Shown: positions 23,913 through 35,914 of the stretch, one piece after another
Position numbering within the stretch: position 1 is the stretch's first letter
Layout: each line of letters starts with the position of its first letter
Source: Dacryopinax spathularia
Lineage: Eukaryota; Basidiomycota; Dacrymycetes; Dacrymycetales; Dacrymycetaceae
DNA: 64,000 nucleotides
Assembly (NCBI GenBank): GCA_037974965.1
Contig: JBBPFI010000011.1
Coordinates: 310,001-374,000 of the forward strand
Direction: 5' to 3'
Notes under the pieces: model-generated
The model's database searches: none
What the model was told of the DNA's origin: nothing
The model's input: only the letters and a program-made list of their open reading frames with translations
Position numbers and translations under genes: made by a program

Positions 23913-26139
23913 ATGCTTCTCGTTGACGTTCTGCATAAGCTTGCTCAGCATAGCCCAAACATTCAAGATGTGACTTTTGCTCAGTTGCTTCATTTCTTGT
24001 CCCTTTGCCGGAGGTTGCAAAGTCGCATCAGTTGGCAGGAAGTTGTAGACGCTAACACCGTCCACATTCCGCCGCCCTGTCTGCCAAATACTATCCTAGC
24101 TTTTCTGAGCCTCTCCGTCGGGATCTCCTCGGACCAAGCTGTAATCCTTTGGTCTGCTCTTCACATGGTCATCTGGAATCCAGACCACCCCTCTCCGTCT
24201 CCTTCAGTCCGGCTCTCCGATGACACCACAGCCTTTAGGCAGCATGCCTTAAATTTTGGGCTAGGTTGTTCTTCTGTGCTATCACAAATGCTATTCTCAT
24301 ATTACTGTAGCTGCGGAAGAATTCTACCCTCCTACAAGATTCTGTCTGAGGGACAACTGCCCTATATATGTCCACTTCCATCGCAGACAGCAATTGCACG
24401 ATCCGAGACGTTACTATGCGACACTCTACACTGTAGATCGTGGGGCCTTCCCCGTCATATTAGTATCCCTGCGATGCCGATCCTGCAAGTCAACTTATCA
24501 CCTGAACTACTATCGGCACTTGGACGAACAAGCAACTGGCGACGTCACTGTACTCCAACACCCCGACATCGGAGACCTTGATTGTTTGCAACGCTCGGTC
24601 AAGCGCACGTACTACAAAGGTCTGCCCTCAGTTGTACAAAGTGAGAAGCATATGCTCTTCGATGAAAGAGTGTGTCGCTTGTTCCGCGGCCAGACAGTTC
24701 ACTCACAGTATGTTGCCATTTGCTCACTCTTCCTTCCTCTTATTCCCCCTTAGTGCTTCAGCTGCTGCAATCGCCAAGATCTACAATCGCTTTCTTTCGA
24801 CAAGCGAAACACCGCAAGGCATTGAGCACATCCCGTCCCCGCTGCGTGGCCGCGTGATCTCTGACCTGTTTGATTTATTTGCATTACTTCTACATCACAG
24901 CGAACGGGGCACTCAGCTGTGCCTTCCTGAACAAGCTTCCGACCAAGCTGCGCGACTATACCTGGCCATGGAGGAACGCAATGCCTTTATGTCAGAAGTA
25001 GGCCAGCCCGAGCTCTCGCATGCTTGCGATTTATGTCTGAAGGTCTGCGACCGAGATGGCGATCCATGTGAGCGGGTACTTGATTGCAAGCCTTAGGAGC
25101 TCTTACCGGATCTTCCAGATATGATTAGCTGTGCTGTAACGGACGGTGTTGCTGTCGGAAGAGTGTGTTGCTCGGTCCACAACTGCACAGATCCTCTTCC
25201 TTCTAGCAGGTCGAGATTCTGCACGGCCCATGCCTCTCTTGCTGGCAAGTGCGCTGTAGTTGGCTGCGATGAGATAGCTATCTCAGGCCGGCAGACCTGC
25301 CACATTCCAGAACACACCGGCCTCGAGGACGCTTACAAGTCCACAGGGCAATCATTTGCGCTTCTGGATAGGAGGCTCCGGCGCGCCTACGGGCACCCTG
25401 ATCAAGCAGAAAGCGAGATCCAGCCCGCAGCATCATTGGCAGAGACTGCTACCCCTTCCGGCCTGCCTTTTCCCCCGGGCCAGCGGAAGCTGAAAGCACG
25501 ATTCGCAAGAAACATCACACACAATGAGCAGCTCATTGTCCGTCCTTGTGGGATCATCCTTGCTCGCAGGACCTTTTTCGGTGCCGAAGCTCTCTCGCTT
25601 GTGGCTGTAAGTCCTTTCAGGTCACCATTATTTTTGCTTATCGGTCTTTTCAGGAATTCGTCGTGGACACGTTTCCTACAATTGCATCCATGCCCGATGT
25701 TCTCTTTTTTGACAACAACTGCCAATTTCACCGGTATATCCATGCACGCCCTGAATACGCGCCGCATTTCGTGCACACTGCCCTCGTTGTTGATGTGTTC
25801 CACTTCCGAAGCAAGCACTCAACCAACGATATATATTGCAGTAAACACTGTAACCCAATGGCATTCGTGGAGCTTTACGACAAGGAGAAGAAAGCATGGA
25901 CATTCAATTCATCGGCCTGCGAGCAAGTCAACTCCTGGATCACTAAATATGCTTCTCAGCTGCGCGAAATGTCTCCTGCTCGATACGACTTTTTCCTAGA
26001 TGAGGTGATCAAAGAGAGGAATGCTGCCTTAGCACAGGATTTGAGCCGACAGGGTCATAGGCCTCATCATATCCCCCCAGAAGCATTAGAAGATGTTGTA
26101 CAGCCAGATACTTCGAGTTCTGAGATACACTCCGCGTAG
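23913..26139 (+). CDS. KDZ-transposase-associated CxC5/CxC6 cysteine-cluster protein
   Basis: Five exons (23913-24264, 24311-24707, 24754-25067, 25119-25606, 25654-26139) splice to an uninterrupted 678-residue protein. Exon 2 carries a CxC5-like cluster (YPPTRFCLRDNC, then LRCRSCKSTYH followed by NYY). Exon 4 carries a CxC6-like cluster (VCCSVHNC, RFCTAHASL, CAVVGCDE, CHIPEH). Both clusters are known as fusions with or neighbours of KDZ-superfamily transposases in basidiomycetes. The last exon has a segment resembling the distal part of a KDZ/MULE-like RNase H core: FFDNNCQ, then VVDVFHFRSKHS, then EQVNSW. An upstream first catalytic acidic residue is not obvious, so transposase activity is uncertain. 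The gene may be a domesticated or stand-alone derivative. I saw no terminal inverted repeats or target-site duplication flanking it. Confidence 0.84.
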
Positions 26140-26186
26140 CGGTGCTATTGGTCGGAAATGCTAATCAGCTTGATGGGTTTCCCCTT

Positions 26187-26996
26187 CGGATGTCCGTTCA
26201 AGCTGCTGACCGCGAGTAGCTGAGGACGGACCTCCGCAAACCCGCTTCCGCCCGTCAGGGTCCTCCGATGGGTTGGCGAACGGATCTCCGTTCCATTCTG
26301 CTTTCGCCTAGCGGCTCATGACCGGACCTCCGTCAACGATAATCAGCTTAATGGGGGTCCCGATCGGATGTCCGTTCAACGCTGCTGGTGGATGGATCTC
26401 CGTAGCCCGCTTCCGCCCGTCCGGGTCCTCCACCCTGTTGCCAGACGGAGCTCCGGCCGGTCTTCTTCCCACCAAACTTGCAGCCTCAACCGCTGACCTA
26501 TTTTACGTTGCTTTTGCATGGCGCTAATCCGGAAGAGACCATCCGAAGACGAACCATAGTCCGAACTGTACGACTCTGATAACCACATAGTATATGGGCC
26601 GTGTGATAATTTCATTGACATTTGTTTCGCAGGGGATGCCCGGGTAATCTCACAGATGGATAGTTCAGTATCGTGGAGTATCTAAGTGTCGTGGGATATC
26701 TCAGGATAGTGGGATATACAACTGTTGTGGGATGTTCCAGTATTGTGGGATATACAAGTATGGTGGGAGAGGACCTCCGCAATCCCGGTTCCGCCCGTCA
26801 GGCTCTCTCCGCCGCTTGACGGAGTTCCGTCGCAGTCTGCTTCCGCTGAGTGGTGCTCGTCAACGGACCTCCGTCAACGCTAATCAGCTTAATGGGGGTC
26901 CTGATCGGATGTCCGGTCAACGCTGCTGGTGGATGGATCTCCGTAGCCCGCTTCCGCCCGTCCGGGTCCTCCACCCTGTTGCCAGACGGAGCTCCG
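26187..26996. promoter_or_regulatory. Cluster of ten CGGA-NN-TCCG palindromes
   Basis: Exact copies start at 26187, 26227, 26281, 26323, 26365, 26446, 26820, 26864, 26906 and 26987, with centres TG, CC, TC, GC and GT. Some pairs are equivalent positions in the two copies of the duplication at 26324/26865, but four lie outside it. The cluster ends about 760 bases before the F-box-like gene. Confidence 0.5.
26324..26680. repeat. Direct duplication, left copy (about 355 bp)
   Basis: Nearly identical to 26865-27222, offset 541 bases. Both copies run from ggacctccgtcaacg through the string gcatggcgctaatccgg to the string ccgggtaatctcacaga. An 81-codon open frame on the reverse strand is preserved without amino-acid change in both copies, which reflects the high nucleotide identity rather than proven coding. 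Confidence 0.85.
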
Positions 26997-27222
26997 GCCG
27001 ATCTTCTTCCCACCAAACTTGCAGCCTCAACCGCTGACCTATTTTACGTTGCTTTTGCATGGCGCTAATCCGGAAGAGACCATCCGAAGACGAACCATAG
27101 TCCGAACTGTACGACTCTGATAACCACATAGTATATGGGCCATGTGATAATTTCATTGACATTTGTTTCGCAGGTTCTGCCCGGGTAATCTCACAGAGTT
27201 GGATAGTTCAGTATCATGGGAT
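26865..27222. repeat. Direct duplication, right copy (about 355 bp)
   Basis: Second copy of the unit at 26324. Differences are a few substitutions and a short change near ttctgcccgg versus ggatgcccgg. Between the copies lies about 185 bases containing tandem tatNgtggga-type units, so the duplication and the minisatellite are interleaved. Confidence 0.85.
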
Positions 27223-27420
27223 ATACGAGTATCGTGGGAGATCTCTGTAGTGTGGGATATACAAGTATTGTGGGATGTTTCAGTATTGTGGGAAAAACAA
27301 GTATTGTGGGAGATCCCGGTATGGTGGGAGATCCCAGTATGATGGGATATCTGACTTTCGCGGGAATCTCCGTGCATGGTGGGATGCCTCAGTATCACCA
27401 AAAATGTACGTATCATGGAA
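27200..27420. repeat. Degenerate minisatellite with tatNNtggga core
   Basis: Runs of about 18-20-base units such as agtattgtgggaaaaacaa and agtatgatgggatatc; a shorter run of the same units lies at 26660-26770. The cagtat(g)gtggg core reappears in the 35-36-bp array near 62.6 kb and, on the other strand, in the 173-bp array near 42.3 kb. Confidence 0.7.
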
Positions 27421-27757
27421 TGCAACCGTGTGATCGGAGGCTGGGTTATCATGTACGGTTGAGGTATGGTGAGACTGCCAAGATGCCGCGACTCCCCCTC
27501 AACGTTCCGAGCTATCTACTGAGAATCTCCTTCGATCTCACACACGTTTTAGTCCCCATCTACGTACTGCTTAGCGCCTTACGACCGTATGTACCCTCAC
27601 ATAGTTCGCGCTGCGCTTTTTGGAGCGGCCTATCATCCCACCTTCATGATATTGCCGCGCGCCGGCGCATTCCCGCGTCTTCCGACCGTCAGCGCGGTAA
27701 TTGTTGGGAAACGCGTCGAGCGACCGACTCATCGTCTCCTTACCCTTTGCAGTTCCC

Positions 27758-29338
27758 ATGATCATGTCCGTCACTGTCGATCCTCTGGCACATAGGGCAC
27801 TGCTCATCCCCGAAGTGCTCGACTCTATATGCGACAATCTCTCCCCTCGAGAGCGCGTTCGCTTTGGCCTCGCTTGTCGCGGGTTATTGTCAGCTGCCTG
27901 GCGTGCCTGGGAGAAGGCCAGAGCAGATTGGCATGTCCGTAGCATCGTGAATTCTATGAAGGCACATCCTGCCTCTGAAGTGGGTGTGCATCGATTCAAG
28001 AAGTCTCGGGCTGATCATGGAAGGTAGATCAAAGACCGCATCGATATCTATCGTGCAAGCATCCGGGTTCTCATCCTCAAATCACCGAGCCTGGAGACGG
28101 CGAAGGAGCTGGAAGATCAGTTTCTCGCTCTTCGTTATCAGGCAGAACAACGCCCACTTTTCCCCAACTTGCGCAAGTTGACGGCGTCGACGCCGGTTCC
28201 CAAGGGTGTCAGTCTTGTATCTGCGTGTTTGACGAGGAGTCTGCGTTGCCTAGAGATCGAGATCGAGGCAAGTGGAGATCGGAACGCGATCATCTGGGCA
28301 ACCGTTATGGGCCCAATTCTTGATCGGCTCCCTGTAGCCTGCCCGTACCTGGAAGAACTGCGTATTGAGCAAGACCACCCCGCGTCTACCACTCTACTGC
28401 CTACCCTACTATTCATCCCCCGACTTCCTTGTCTCAAAAAAGTGTCCCTCGCGTTCGCTGTTGTATCGGCTCTCCTCCTGCATGAACTCAGCCAGACAAA
28501 GGTTTCGCATCTGAGCTTAACCGGCGGGCAAAAAGTACGCACTCTGCAATTGCCGATGGAGCCGCACAACCCCTCTTCTCGCTGGAGAACCTTGCAAGAA
28601 CTAGTACTGAAAAGCTCAACTCGAAACATCAATACGATCCTCACTGTCGTAAACGCCGAACTAGCGACCCTCAAATTAGATCTCGCCTACGGTGATCCAA
28701 CCCTCCCACTCTGTCAGCTTCCGCTCACGATCGGGCGTGGTTTTCGGCAGTTGCAAAAGATAGAATTCGTGGTCAGCCCGCCCCTGATTGGCACGCCAGA
28801 CGGGGATTTAGACCTAGAAACATTCTTTGCGCTGAGAGACTGTCAGCAGATACAAGAATTTTCCGTCGAGTATCGCGCGCTGAAGCCCATCACGACCCGA
28901 AATAACTCGCTAATGCTTCTCACCGCTCGTTGGTCAATGCTTCAGTTCTTCCGCGCGATATGGACGGGAGATCAATCCTCTGATGACGAGGAGCAAGCTG
29001 GACCTACATTTTCCATTACAGACATCGCTGAAGTCACCCACACGTGTCCACAGCTGAGCACTATGGAGCTCACTCTTGCGACGTTTGAAGAAGACCTGGG
29101 GTGGCCCGAACCAATTAGCTCCGATCACCACCTCATACTACAGCTGGAGGAGATCGTCGCCGATGAATCATATCTGGTCCACGCAGTGGATCGTATTTGG
29201 CCGAAGCTCGAGCTGAAATTTACCCATCAGACGCCGTACGTGGTAACTGCAGCAAGAGATTATTCGCGTCGCATTCTCGAGACGCTCGCCCGCATTCAAG
29301 CCCGGCGCCTGGCTCGACAGCAGATCACTGGTTGTTAG
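27758..29338 (+). CDS. F-box-like protein with LRR-type repeats
   Basis: Two exons (27758-27979, 28028-29338; 48-nt intron) give 510 residues. The N-terminus ALLIPEVLDSICDNLSPRE followed by FGLACRGL is a recognisable F-box-like motif (positions about 12-45), which in the family binds Skp1 and recruits substrates to SCF ubiquitin ligases. The rest is a long series of leucine-spaced segments (LPCLKKVSLAF, LRELVLK-like, LATLKLDL) consistent with a leucine-rich-repeat superhelix ending in a helical tail. Such proteins form large, fast-evolving families in agaricomycetes. The start could also be the ATG at 27764. Confidence 0.75.
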
Positions 29339-29564
29339 GGTGCTAAGACACGCGTATCATGACCATCCGGGTGTATGATATTCTAATTATATCATTGTAA
29401 CGTTAAGGAATCCTAGAAAGTGCTATGTACATGCGTAGAGAAGTGGTCCATCTTGTACTCTGAGCTGCGGGCCGTGGAACGCATGCAAATAATGTTCACA
29501 GAAATCATTTATGCCGTCTACTTGTACAGACCAAGGGTCGAAAGAGGAAGATATAATCCCGCGC

Positions 29565-30974
29565 TTATGGATTTGTGGTGATGAACCAATCAAAGATCTG
29601 GTTCAGCACGGCCTGCCTTCGTAGTAGCTTATCCTGCTGATTGACCAGCTCAATCAGTTGTTCGTTGACGCAACACATTTCGGCCATGCAGAGTTGGGTC
29701 ACAGCTAATGTATGGAGTCAGCTCCAGCCGCGCGTAGTATCCATCTAGTACTCACTATGTGCATTAGCATCCTCGGGCAGATCTACGTCCACGCTGCGAA
29801 GTGCTCGGATATAGTCCTCAGGGAAGCTACGCAGGTTGATCGTCCAGACTGGGACCGGTTCGGCCGCCAGAGCCCTCGGGGAGGTCGTTGTTTCAATCCC
29901 TTCTACGGCGGCAGGAGCAGGTGACGTTGACGAGTTGTGGCTCCGGGCGTCGTCTCCTTCCTGGTCAACGTCGCCTCCGCTGTCTTCCGGCAAGGACCAT
30001 GGAGCGGGCAAGTTTTTGGTTTTGCCAAATCCTACGATTTTACCCCGAATTGCAAACGACTGTATGCAGAGAACGGACTCACGAGTAAAGAATGAACAGC
30101 TGTTCCTCGGTTTGCAATGGCTGCATGCCCAGTAATCTGCATATTTCCCTCCCAGTCGCCGTGGCCCGTCACAGAGAGATGCCGTGTTCTCTTTGTCGGA
30201 AGAGGAGCGTAGTCGACAAGAGTCACACTACTTACTCGTGAGATGGCCCTGCATAGCAGTGGGATAGGCTCACTGACGATCAGACCTTTCCCATGTTGAC
30301 CTTGCACGTCTCCTGCGTCCGTAACCGTAACCTCCTTCCTTCTCGCTGCCGGGGCCACTAACACTCTTCCCTTCCACTTTCGCTTGTGCAACTCAGAGTC
30401 GTCTGAAGATGTTGTTTGTATCTGCCGTCCTACCACGTCGTTCTGAACGCCAAATTAGCCTGAGATGAAATCATATTCGTCCCAAGGAACGGCGGCTCCC
30501 GCTGGGACCTCTGGACCCGCACTCACCTCTACATGTTCAAAGCGGGCACGCTTACCCAAGCCTGTGTTGAGAGATGATGCTGCCTCACTGGGTAGCAAGC
30601 CAGGTCTCGAAGTAGGCGCACCACCTGCCGGTTTTGCCAGGCCGGCGTCATCTTGCGGAGCAGTCTCTGGCGTTGCAGTCCCCATCTTCGCCGGTTGTTG
30701 TAAAGCCTCGACGACCAACGCCCTCAGCTCATCATCAAGAGCATCGGTTATGGCCGGCGGCATTGAAGAAAGCTTCGCCGGATCATTGTTCAGAACTTGG
30801 AGAATAAGCTCCTAAACGAAGTTCAGTGATGCTAACTAGCTGAACTGGAGACTAACGCACCCGAAGCTGGGCCGCATTAGACTTATAAGCGACCTTCCAC
30901 TGCTCTGTTGTTGTACTCCCTGCGGCAAGCTGACAAACGACTTCCCACTTTCGAGTGACTGCTGGTGTGAGCAT
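29565..30974 (-). CDS. Six-cysteine cluster protein, family 1 member a
   Basis: Unrecognised in known families. Six exons (30974-30861, 30811-30527, 30442-30278, 30227-30083, 30031-29756, 29704-29565) splice cleanly to 374 residues. Layout: N-terminal helical module (about 1-80, starting TRKWEVVCQL), Pro/Ala-rich linker with a basic KRARF motif, then a cluster C189-x2-C192-x14-C207-x15-C223-x2-C226-x5-C232 followed by SF. The C-terminus is a Leu/Gln-rich predicted coiled coil (LIELVNQQDKLLRRQ). Introns are 49-51 nt, except 84 nt before exon 3. A phase-0 intron ends exactly before C189 and a phase-1 intron follows SFFT. Both positions recur in the gene at 40058-41578. Six cysteines with C-x2-C pairs suggest a zinc-binding, perhaps DNA-binding, module; this is inference. 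Confidence 0.74.
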
Positions 30975-31046
30975 GTTGGTAGTCGTAGCGAGCACGTACA
31001 GAAGGACGAGTGAGCCTCATTGCTGTTCAGGCTCACTCAGGGTCGA

Positions 31047-31056
31047 CGGAGCTCCG
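31047..31056. promoter_or_regulatory. CGGA-NN-TCCG palindrome upstream of family 1 member a
   Basis: Copy with centre GC, about 73 bases upstream of the minus-strand ATG at 30974. Position and form match the copy upstream of the CxC gene at 23913. Confidence 0.4.
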
Positions 31057-31592
31057 ATTCCGTGGAACCTGGACGCGCCGACTATTACACCGATGGATTC
31101 CACGCTGTTCCGCCAAGTCAGATCATCGAAGGATCGAGCTTCGCGCTGAACTGCGGCTCGAAGTCTTTCCCTTCTAGGTACTCCGTCGGGCTAACCTTCC
31201 CTTGTACTTCTGCTCTCCCCCCCTTTTGATACATGCAGCACCATTGAGGGAATGAAGGTGTCGGATCCACGTCGTCCGGAATGGGTTGGCCGCCATCTCC
31301 ACTAGTCACAGTCCTAGCCGCAAGGCGACTTTGCGAAGAGTGCCTCCCTTACCTAAACGCGCGTTTGTCCTCAAAGATGAAGGGGATGGTAGTGATTGAG
31401 AGAGCATGTGCGCCTTGCTCACTCCATTCGACGGTTGGCTAGCGATTCACGCACATTAACGTGGCTGGAAGTCGAGAGAACGTGTCAAAACTTCGTTATC
31501 GAATGGGATCAAAGACAAGAGAGATAATCTAAGAGCTAATGCTGCCAATGTTCCTGGCACTGTCTGTCACACGATGAAGGGATGACAAGTTC

Positions 31593-32700
31593 TCAGACAC
31601 CAATTTTCTCCACCCATTGCTCATAAACATAGCTCCCGAAGACATCCCACTGCGTGACAAACCCTTGCAGGAGTGACTCGTGGAATTCCGCGTAATTGAA
31701 ACCATCGACGTCCGAGAGAAGTTCTTGAGGTTGAATACGTGCCTCAGCCGAGCGAGTCTGGGCTAGCAAGAAATGAAGCTGGGTAGGAAGATGAGCTGGG
31801 CACCTGGACTGTGAACGATGTACCCACTCGCATAGCGACGTAGCAAAGTGATGTCAGCAGGTACCTCGAAATATCCTCACCCGCCTGACACCGAACCAGG
31901 CAAAGGGCCGACGGGGATAGGCGGTGTCGTTTGAAAAGGTGTCGATACGCCTAGACAGTCTCAGATCCGCACGAGCACAAGCTCGCCGTCGCGCGTACCA
32001 GAAACAATGCAGGCGCCCCATAGATGCCCCCTCCCACCATGCCAGCCTGGCGGCGACCCTGTGGGAACAGGAAGGCGGGAAGATAAAAGGGTGGGCTGCA
32101 GTCGGTCAAACCGTCCACGTCGGACAAGAGCATCGGTACACTAGGGCCCCCTGCGGCTGGGGGGCCGTATGAGAGCAGAATCTCGAGAGAAATTTGGCGC
32201 AATGCTAGATCGTCTCGATCTAGCACCCAGGCTCGGCCAGTCGTTAACTGAAGAACCATGTGAACATATGGAACAAGGAGGGACGCGCGATTAGGCGTAC
32301 CTCCTGGCATAGAGTTGGGATGCCTCCTGCTACATGCAGCTGCTGTTGGATTGACGGCGCGATACGAGCAAGCAAGTCGAATTGCGAACGAATCTCACCA
32401 AGTGTCCTAGGAATGTCACGGTGTGAGCAGCGACGATGTCATCGTGCAAAATTCGCCTTACTGAGCAAGTGAAGCGCTATTGAAGCGACGCTCGCTATTC
32501 AGAGGTGCCAGGAGGCGCAGCAGGTAGTCAGAAGCTCTGATCGGATTCAGCGGAATTCAGACCTCGGAAGATGACTGTGCCCACTGCTCTCCGTGCATCC
32601 ATACGCCGTCCGAGGTAGTAGCTGCCAGCGCAACCTGTAGAATAACCTCAAAGGGGGCCGCTAAGAAACCCATCTGCGTGAAAACAGCTCCAGCAAGCTG
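31593..32700 (-). CDS. Probable multi-exon gene, product unknown
   Basis: Exon-like segments on the minus strand can be joined by introns of about 50 nt: one with SLNS-type Leu-rich sequence (LLRLLAPLNSERRF), one reading LGEIRSQFDLLARIAPSIQQQLHVAG, one with WVLDRDDLALRQISLEILLS, and a last one ending YVYEQWVEKIGV (stop at 31593-31595). The pattern is of an alpha-helical repeat protein. The string LLSDVDG occurs twice, which suggests an internal duplication. One in-frame stop remains between the first two segments under the simplest splicing, so this is either a missed intron or a decaying gene. Start and full exon set are unresolved. Confidence 0.4.
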
Positions 32701-33269
32701 AACCTCAGACCTGGAGTGGACATCAGAAGGGGGCGGTGCACGTTCCTACGGAATTATACTCACAATGCTCGCTTCCCTCGAACCGCTCGTTCTATCGGAA
32801 TGTTACAATAAAGACGGTGCCACAGCCAAGCCTGGCAACTATGTCAGTGCTTTTAACAGTCCGCCGCTGATACGAGGCTCACCTGAGCTTGGTGTCGCTG
32901 GGAGCAGTACCATTGACCATGACAAGCAGAGCAGCGAAAGACAACACCTAGCTTCCCACAAACAGCGCAACAAGGTCCTGCCATTATTGACCGGCTGAGG
33001 AGCGTAAGAGCAACTGGGGAAAATGCACAGAGGAGGGGGGCGGAGGGCAGCTTTTACGACAGACCTCCGCTGTGCACTCTCATTTAAGAGCGCTCGAGTA
33101 GGGGGGGCTTCTTGGCGAGGCCCGATCCTCACGTCTGCAACCAAAATTTGAAACCTTTCCTCCATCAGCTGCGGAGAGGCAGAAGCCTAGGTCACTTCTG
33201 GGAACGCTGCCCAATCAGAACGGCTGAGCCTCCCCTGCTGTGATGACTCCCCGAGCCACCCTCGCGCCA
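32701..33269. other. Region of unclear content
   Basis: May contain first exons of the minus-strand gene to the left (an ATG-initiated 108-codon frame runs 33165-32839), but no splice chain could be fixed. Nothing else is recognisable. Confidence 0.3.
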
Positions 33270-34330
33270 GAGTATGAGACGTCTAGGAAGGCGCGCGGAA
33301 GGTGGTTCTTGTCGAACTATCAAATCGAATGATCGGTGGAAGCCAAGAGCAAGGACAGTCAGCACGGAGCCCCGTCGCCAGGATATGAGGCGTGCAGAAG
33401 GTGGTTCCTGTCAGATACGGAAGTGAATGATCGGTGGAAGCCAAGAGCAAGGACAGTCAGCACGGAGCCCCGTCGCCAGGATATGAGGCGTGCAGAAGGT
33501 GGTTCTTGTCAAATACGGAAGTGATTGATGAGTAGAAGCCCAGAGCAAGAGGAGTCGGCACGGAGCCCCGTCGCCAGGAGAAGTGGGACGTCTGGAAAGG
33601 CTTGCGGAAGGTGGTTCTTGTCAAAATACGGAATTGAACGGTGCAAGCCCAGAGCAAGGAGAGTCGGCACGGAGCCCCGTCGCCAGAAGAAGTGGGACGT
33701 CTGGAAAGGCTTGCGGAAGATGGTTCTTGTCAAAATACGGAATTGATCGGTGCCAGCCCAGAGCAAGGACTGTCGGCACGGAGCCCCGTCGCCAGAAGAA
33801 GTGGGACGTCTGGAAAGGCTTGCGAAAGGTGGTTCTTGTCAAAACACGGAATTGATCGGTGAAAGCCCAGAGCAAGGAGAGTCGGCACGGAGCCCCGTCG
33901 CCAGAAGAAGTGGGACGTCTGGAAAGGCTTGCGAAAGGTGGTTCTTGTCAAAACACGGAATTGATCGGTGAAAGCCCAGAGCAAGGACTGTCAGCACGGA
34001 GCCCCGTCGCCAGAAAATGGGACGTCTGGAAAGGCTTGCGGAAGATGGTTCTTGTCGAAATACGGAATTGATCGGTGAAAGCCCAGAGCAAGGAGAGTCG
34101 GCACGGAGCCCCGTCGCCAGAAGAAGTGGGACGTCTGGAAAGGCTTGCGGAAGATGGTTCTTGTCGAAATACGGAATTGATCGGTGAAAGCCCAGAGCAA
34201 GGAGAGTCGGCACGGAGCCCCGTCGCCAGAAGAAGTGGGACGTCTGGAAAGGCTTGCGGAAGATGGTTCTTGTCGAAATACGGAATTGATCGGCGGAAGC
34301 CCAGAGCAAGGAGAGTCAGCACGGAAGCCA
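33270..34330. repeat. 109-bp tandem repeat, about ten copies
   Basis: Unit reads approximately gatcggtgaaagcccagagc then caaggagagtcggcacggag, ccccgtcgccagaagaag and tgggacgtctggaaaggc to ttcttgtc. Copies begin every 109 bases (for example 33641, 33750, 33859 and 34075, 34184). The left copies are more diverged (cgtgcagaaggtgg variants) and one copy is three bases shorter. 109 is not a multiple of three, so the long open frames through it on both strands cycle through frames and are artefacts of stop-poor repeat sequence. Confidence 0.95.
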
Positions 34331-35914
34331 GTGTTTGGCAAAGATAGGACAACACATACGCCCAACAAGATGGTAAGTAGTACTAGTCTCATCGCATGTG
34401 TTACCAAAGGCGATGTCGGCTATCCGCTGATTGAAACCCGCTTGGCATCAACGGCATCTTCCTGAAGGATATTTTCTCGTTAGCAACCGAACAAAAGATA
34501 AAACCAGCTGTGTGGGAACAAACCGACACTGTAGATCGCCGATTGATCCGGAGTTCGGTCTCCGTGCGTTGGGGACCCGGTTCCTGGGAACGGAGCTCCG
34601 TTTTCGTCTTGCCCTCGGTCGGCTCTCGCTTCCGACCTCTGTGTTCCGTATGATTCGGAGGTCCGCGGCTGTTCGTTGACAGGGCCTGTAATCACATGGC
34701 GGAACTCCGTTTTCTCGCCCAATGGACCTTCCGGTATGGGGTTCTCCTCCGGATTGTATATTACACGATCACACAGTCACATCAGCAGCGGAAGGGATGA
34801 GTAAACGAACAGTGCGTCCGTAGACCAAAATAACCGCTGTGAACGGAGATCCGTTCCACCGGGTCTCTCAATTTCCTCGCCCAAAATAGGTACATAGTCA
34901 CAGAGTTCCGACAGAGGTTTTTACTGCGCGGAAGCCACCTTAGTGCACGCTGCTATCCTCCGTGAGAGCTAGGAAACTCACTCAACGTCTGCATTCTCAA
35001 TCTCCGAATAGAACGATGCACACCCACATCGTATAGACGCTCTCTCTAAGCGGAAGATCGTCTTGTGGCTGATTATTTTCGACAACCCTGTTCGGTAGCG
35101 GTTGGTCCTCGCTTGGCAACAGCTGCATCTGCATGAACGGGCCTCCCTCGCCAGCCACCCAGCTACTGACGAAGAGCATGATCTCATCGGACCCAACTTT
35201 CGGATGCCCGGCAGACACAGAACTCCGTGCCTGTTCTGTGGTGGTGACAGGACGGAGCTCCGTTCTGCTCACATGCGGCCCCACCGGTCCCAACGGCCCG
35301 GCATCACACAACCCTCAAATCTTCCAGCCAGAGATGATCCCTTCACCGTCCGATCCGGAGACGGCTGTCAATCTATTTTGTTTGCGTCGTCAGGATAGTA
35401 AAAGGCCGCAATCGAGATTGATGGAGTGCAACTAACTTCGAGTCTCCTGACCGCCGGCCGAGACTGTTTCAGAATCCTTCTTGGGACCGATTCATCAGTA
35501 TGACCTCCTTGGATTTTCAGAGTTTCATAAGATCTCCATTGCCGTCAATACAATTTCAGAAGTCTGAGAACGGAGGTCCGTGACGACAGAGTCCCCAACG
35601 CGCCCTCCTATGACTATCATACGAGGATAATTGTGAGGCCATTGGTCCTGTGCTCAGGAGTGTTACCAGTCTTGAGGGGCGTTCTTCTGTTTTTGCACCA
35701 GGCGCGAAGACAGGTCAACATTGGCTCAGAGCCAGTGAACGTGATTCCACCTTCGGTTGGGTGGATTTTCGCATTGCTCGACGGCCATTGCTCTCTGCCC
35801 ATACATGTATAAAATACGTGTATCTACTCAGTGGTTCCGCCATTGCCCTACATCTACCAGGCACCCTTTCACCTATCTCCCTCCACGGCCGCGCCTCTTC
35901 TGTGGAGTGCCTGC
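34331..35914. other. Intergenic, rich in CGGA-NN-TCCG palindromes
   Basis: No gene recognised. Palindromes start at 34591 (GC), 34656 (GG), 34700 (AC), 34844 (GA), 35253 (GC) and 35571 (GG); further near-matches lie between. The last one is about 335 bases upstream of the ATG of the zinc-finger gene at 35915. Confidence 0.5.

Noticed and set aside
33509-34407. Long open frames on both strands (up to 156 codons)
   Set aside because: They run through the 109-bp tandem repeat, overlap in several frames and repeat the same peptide out of register; stop-poor repeat, not genes.
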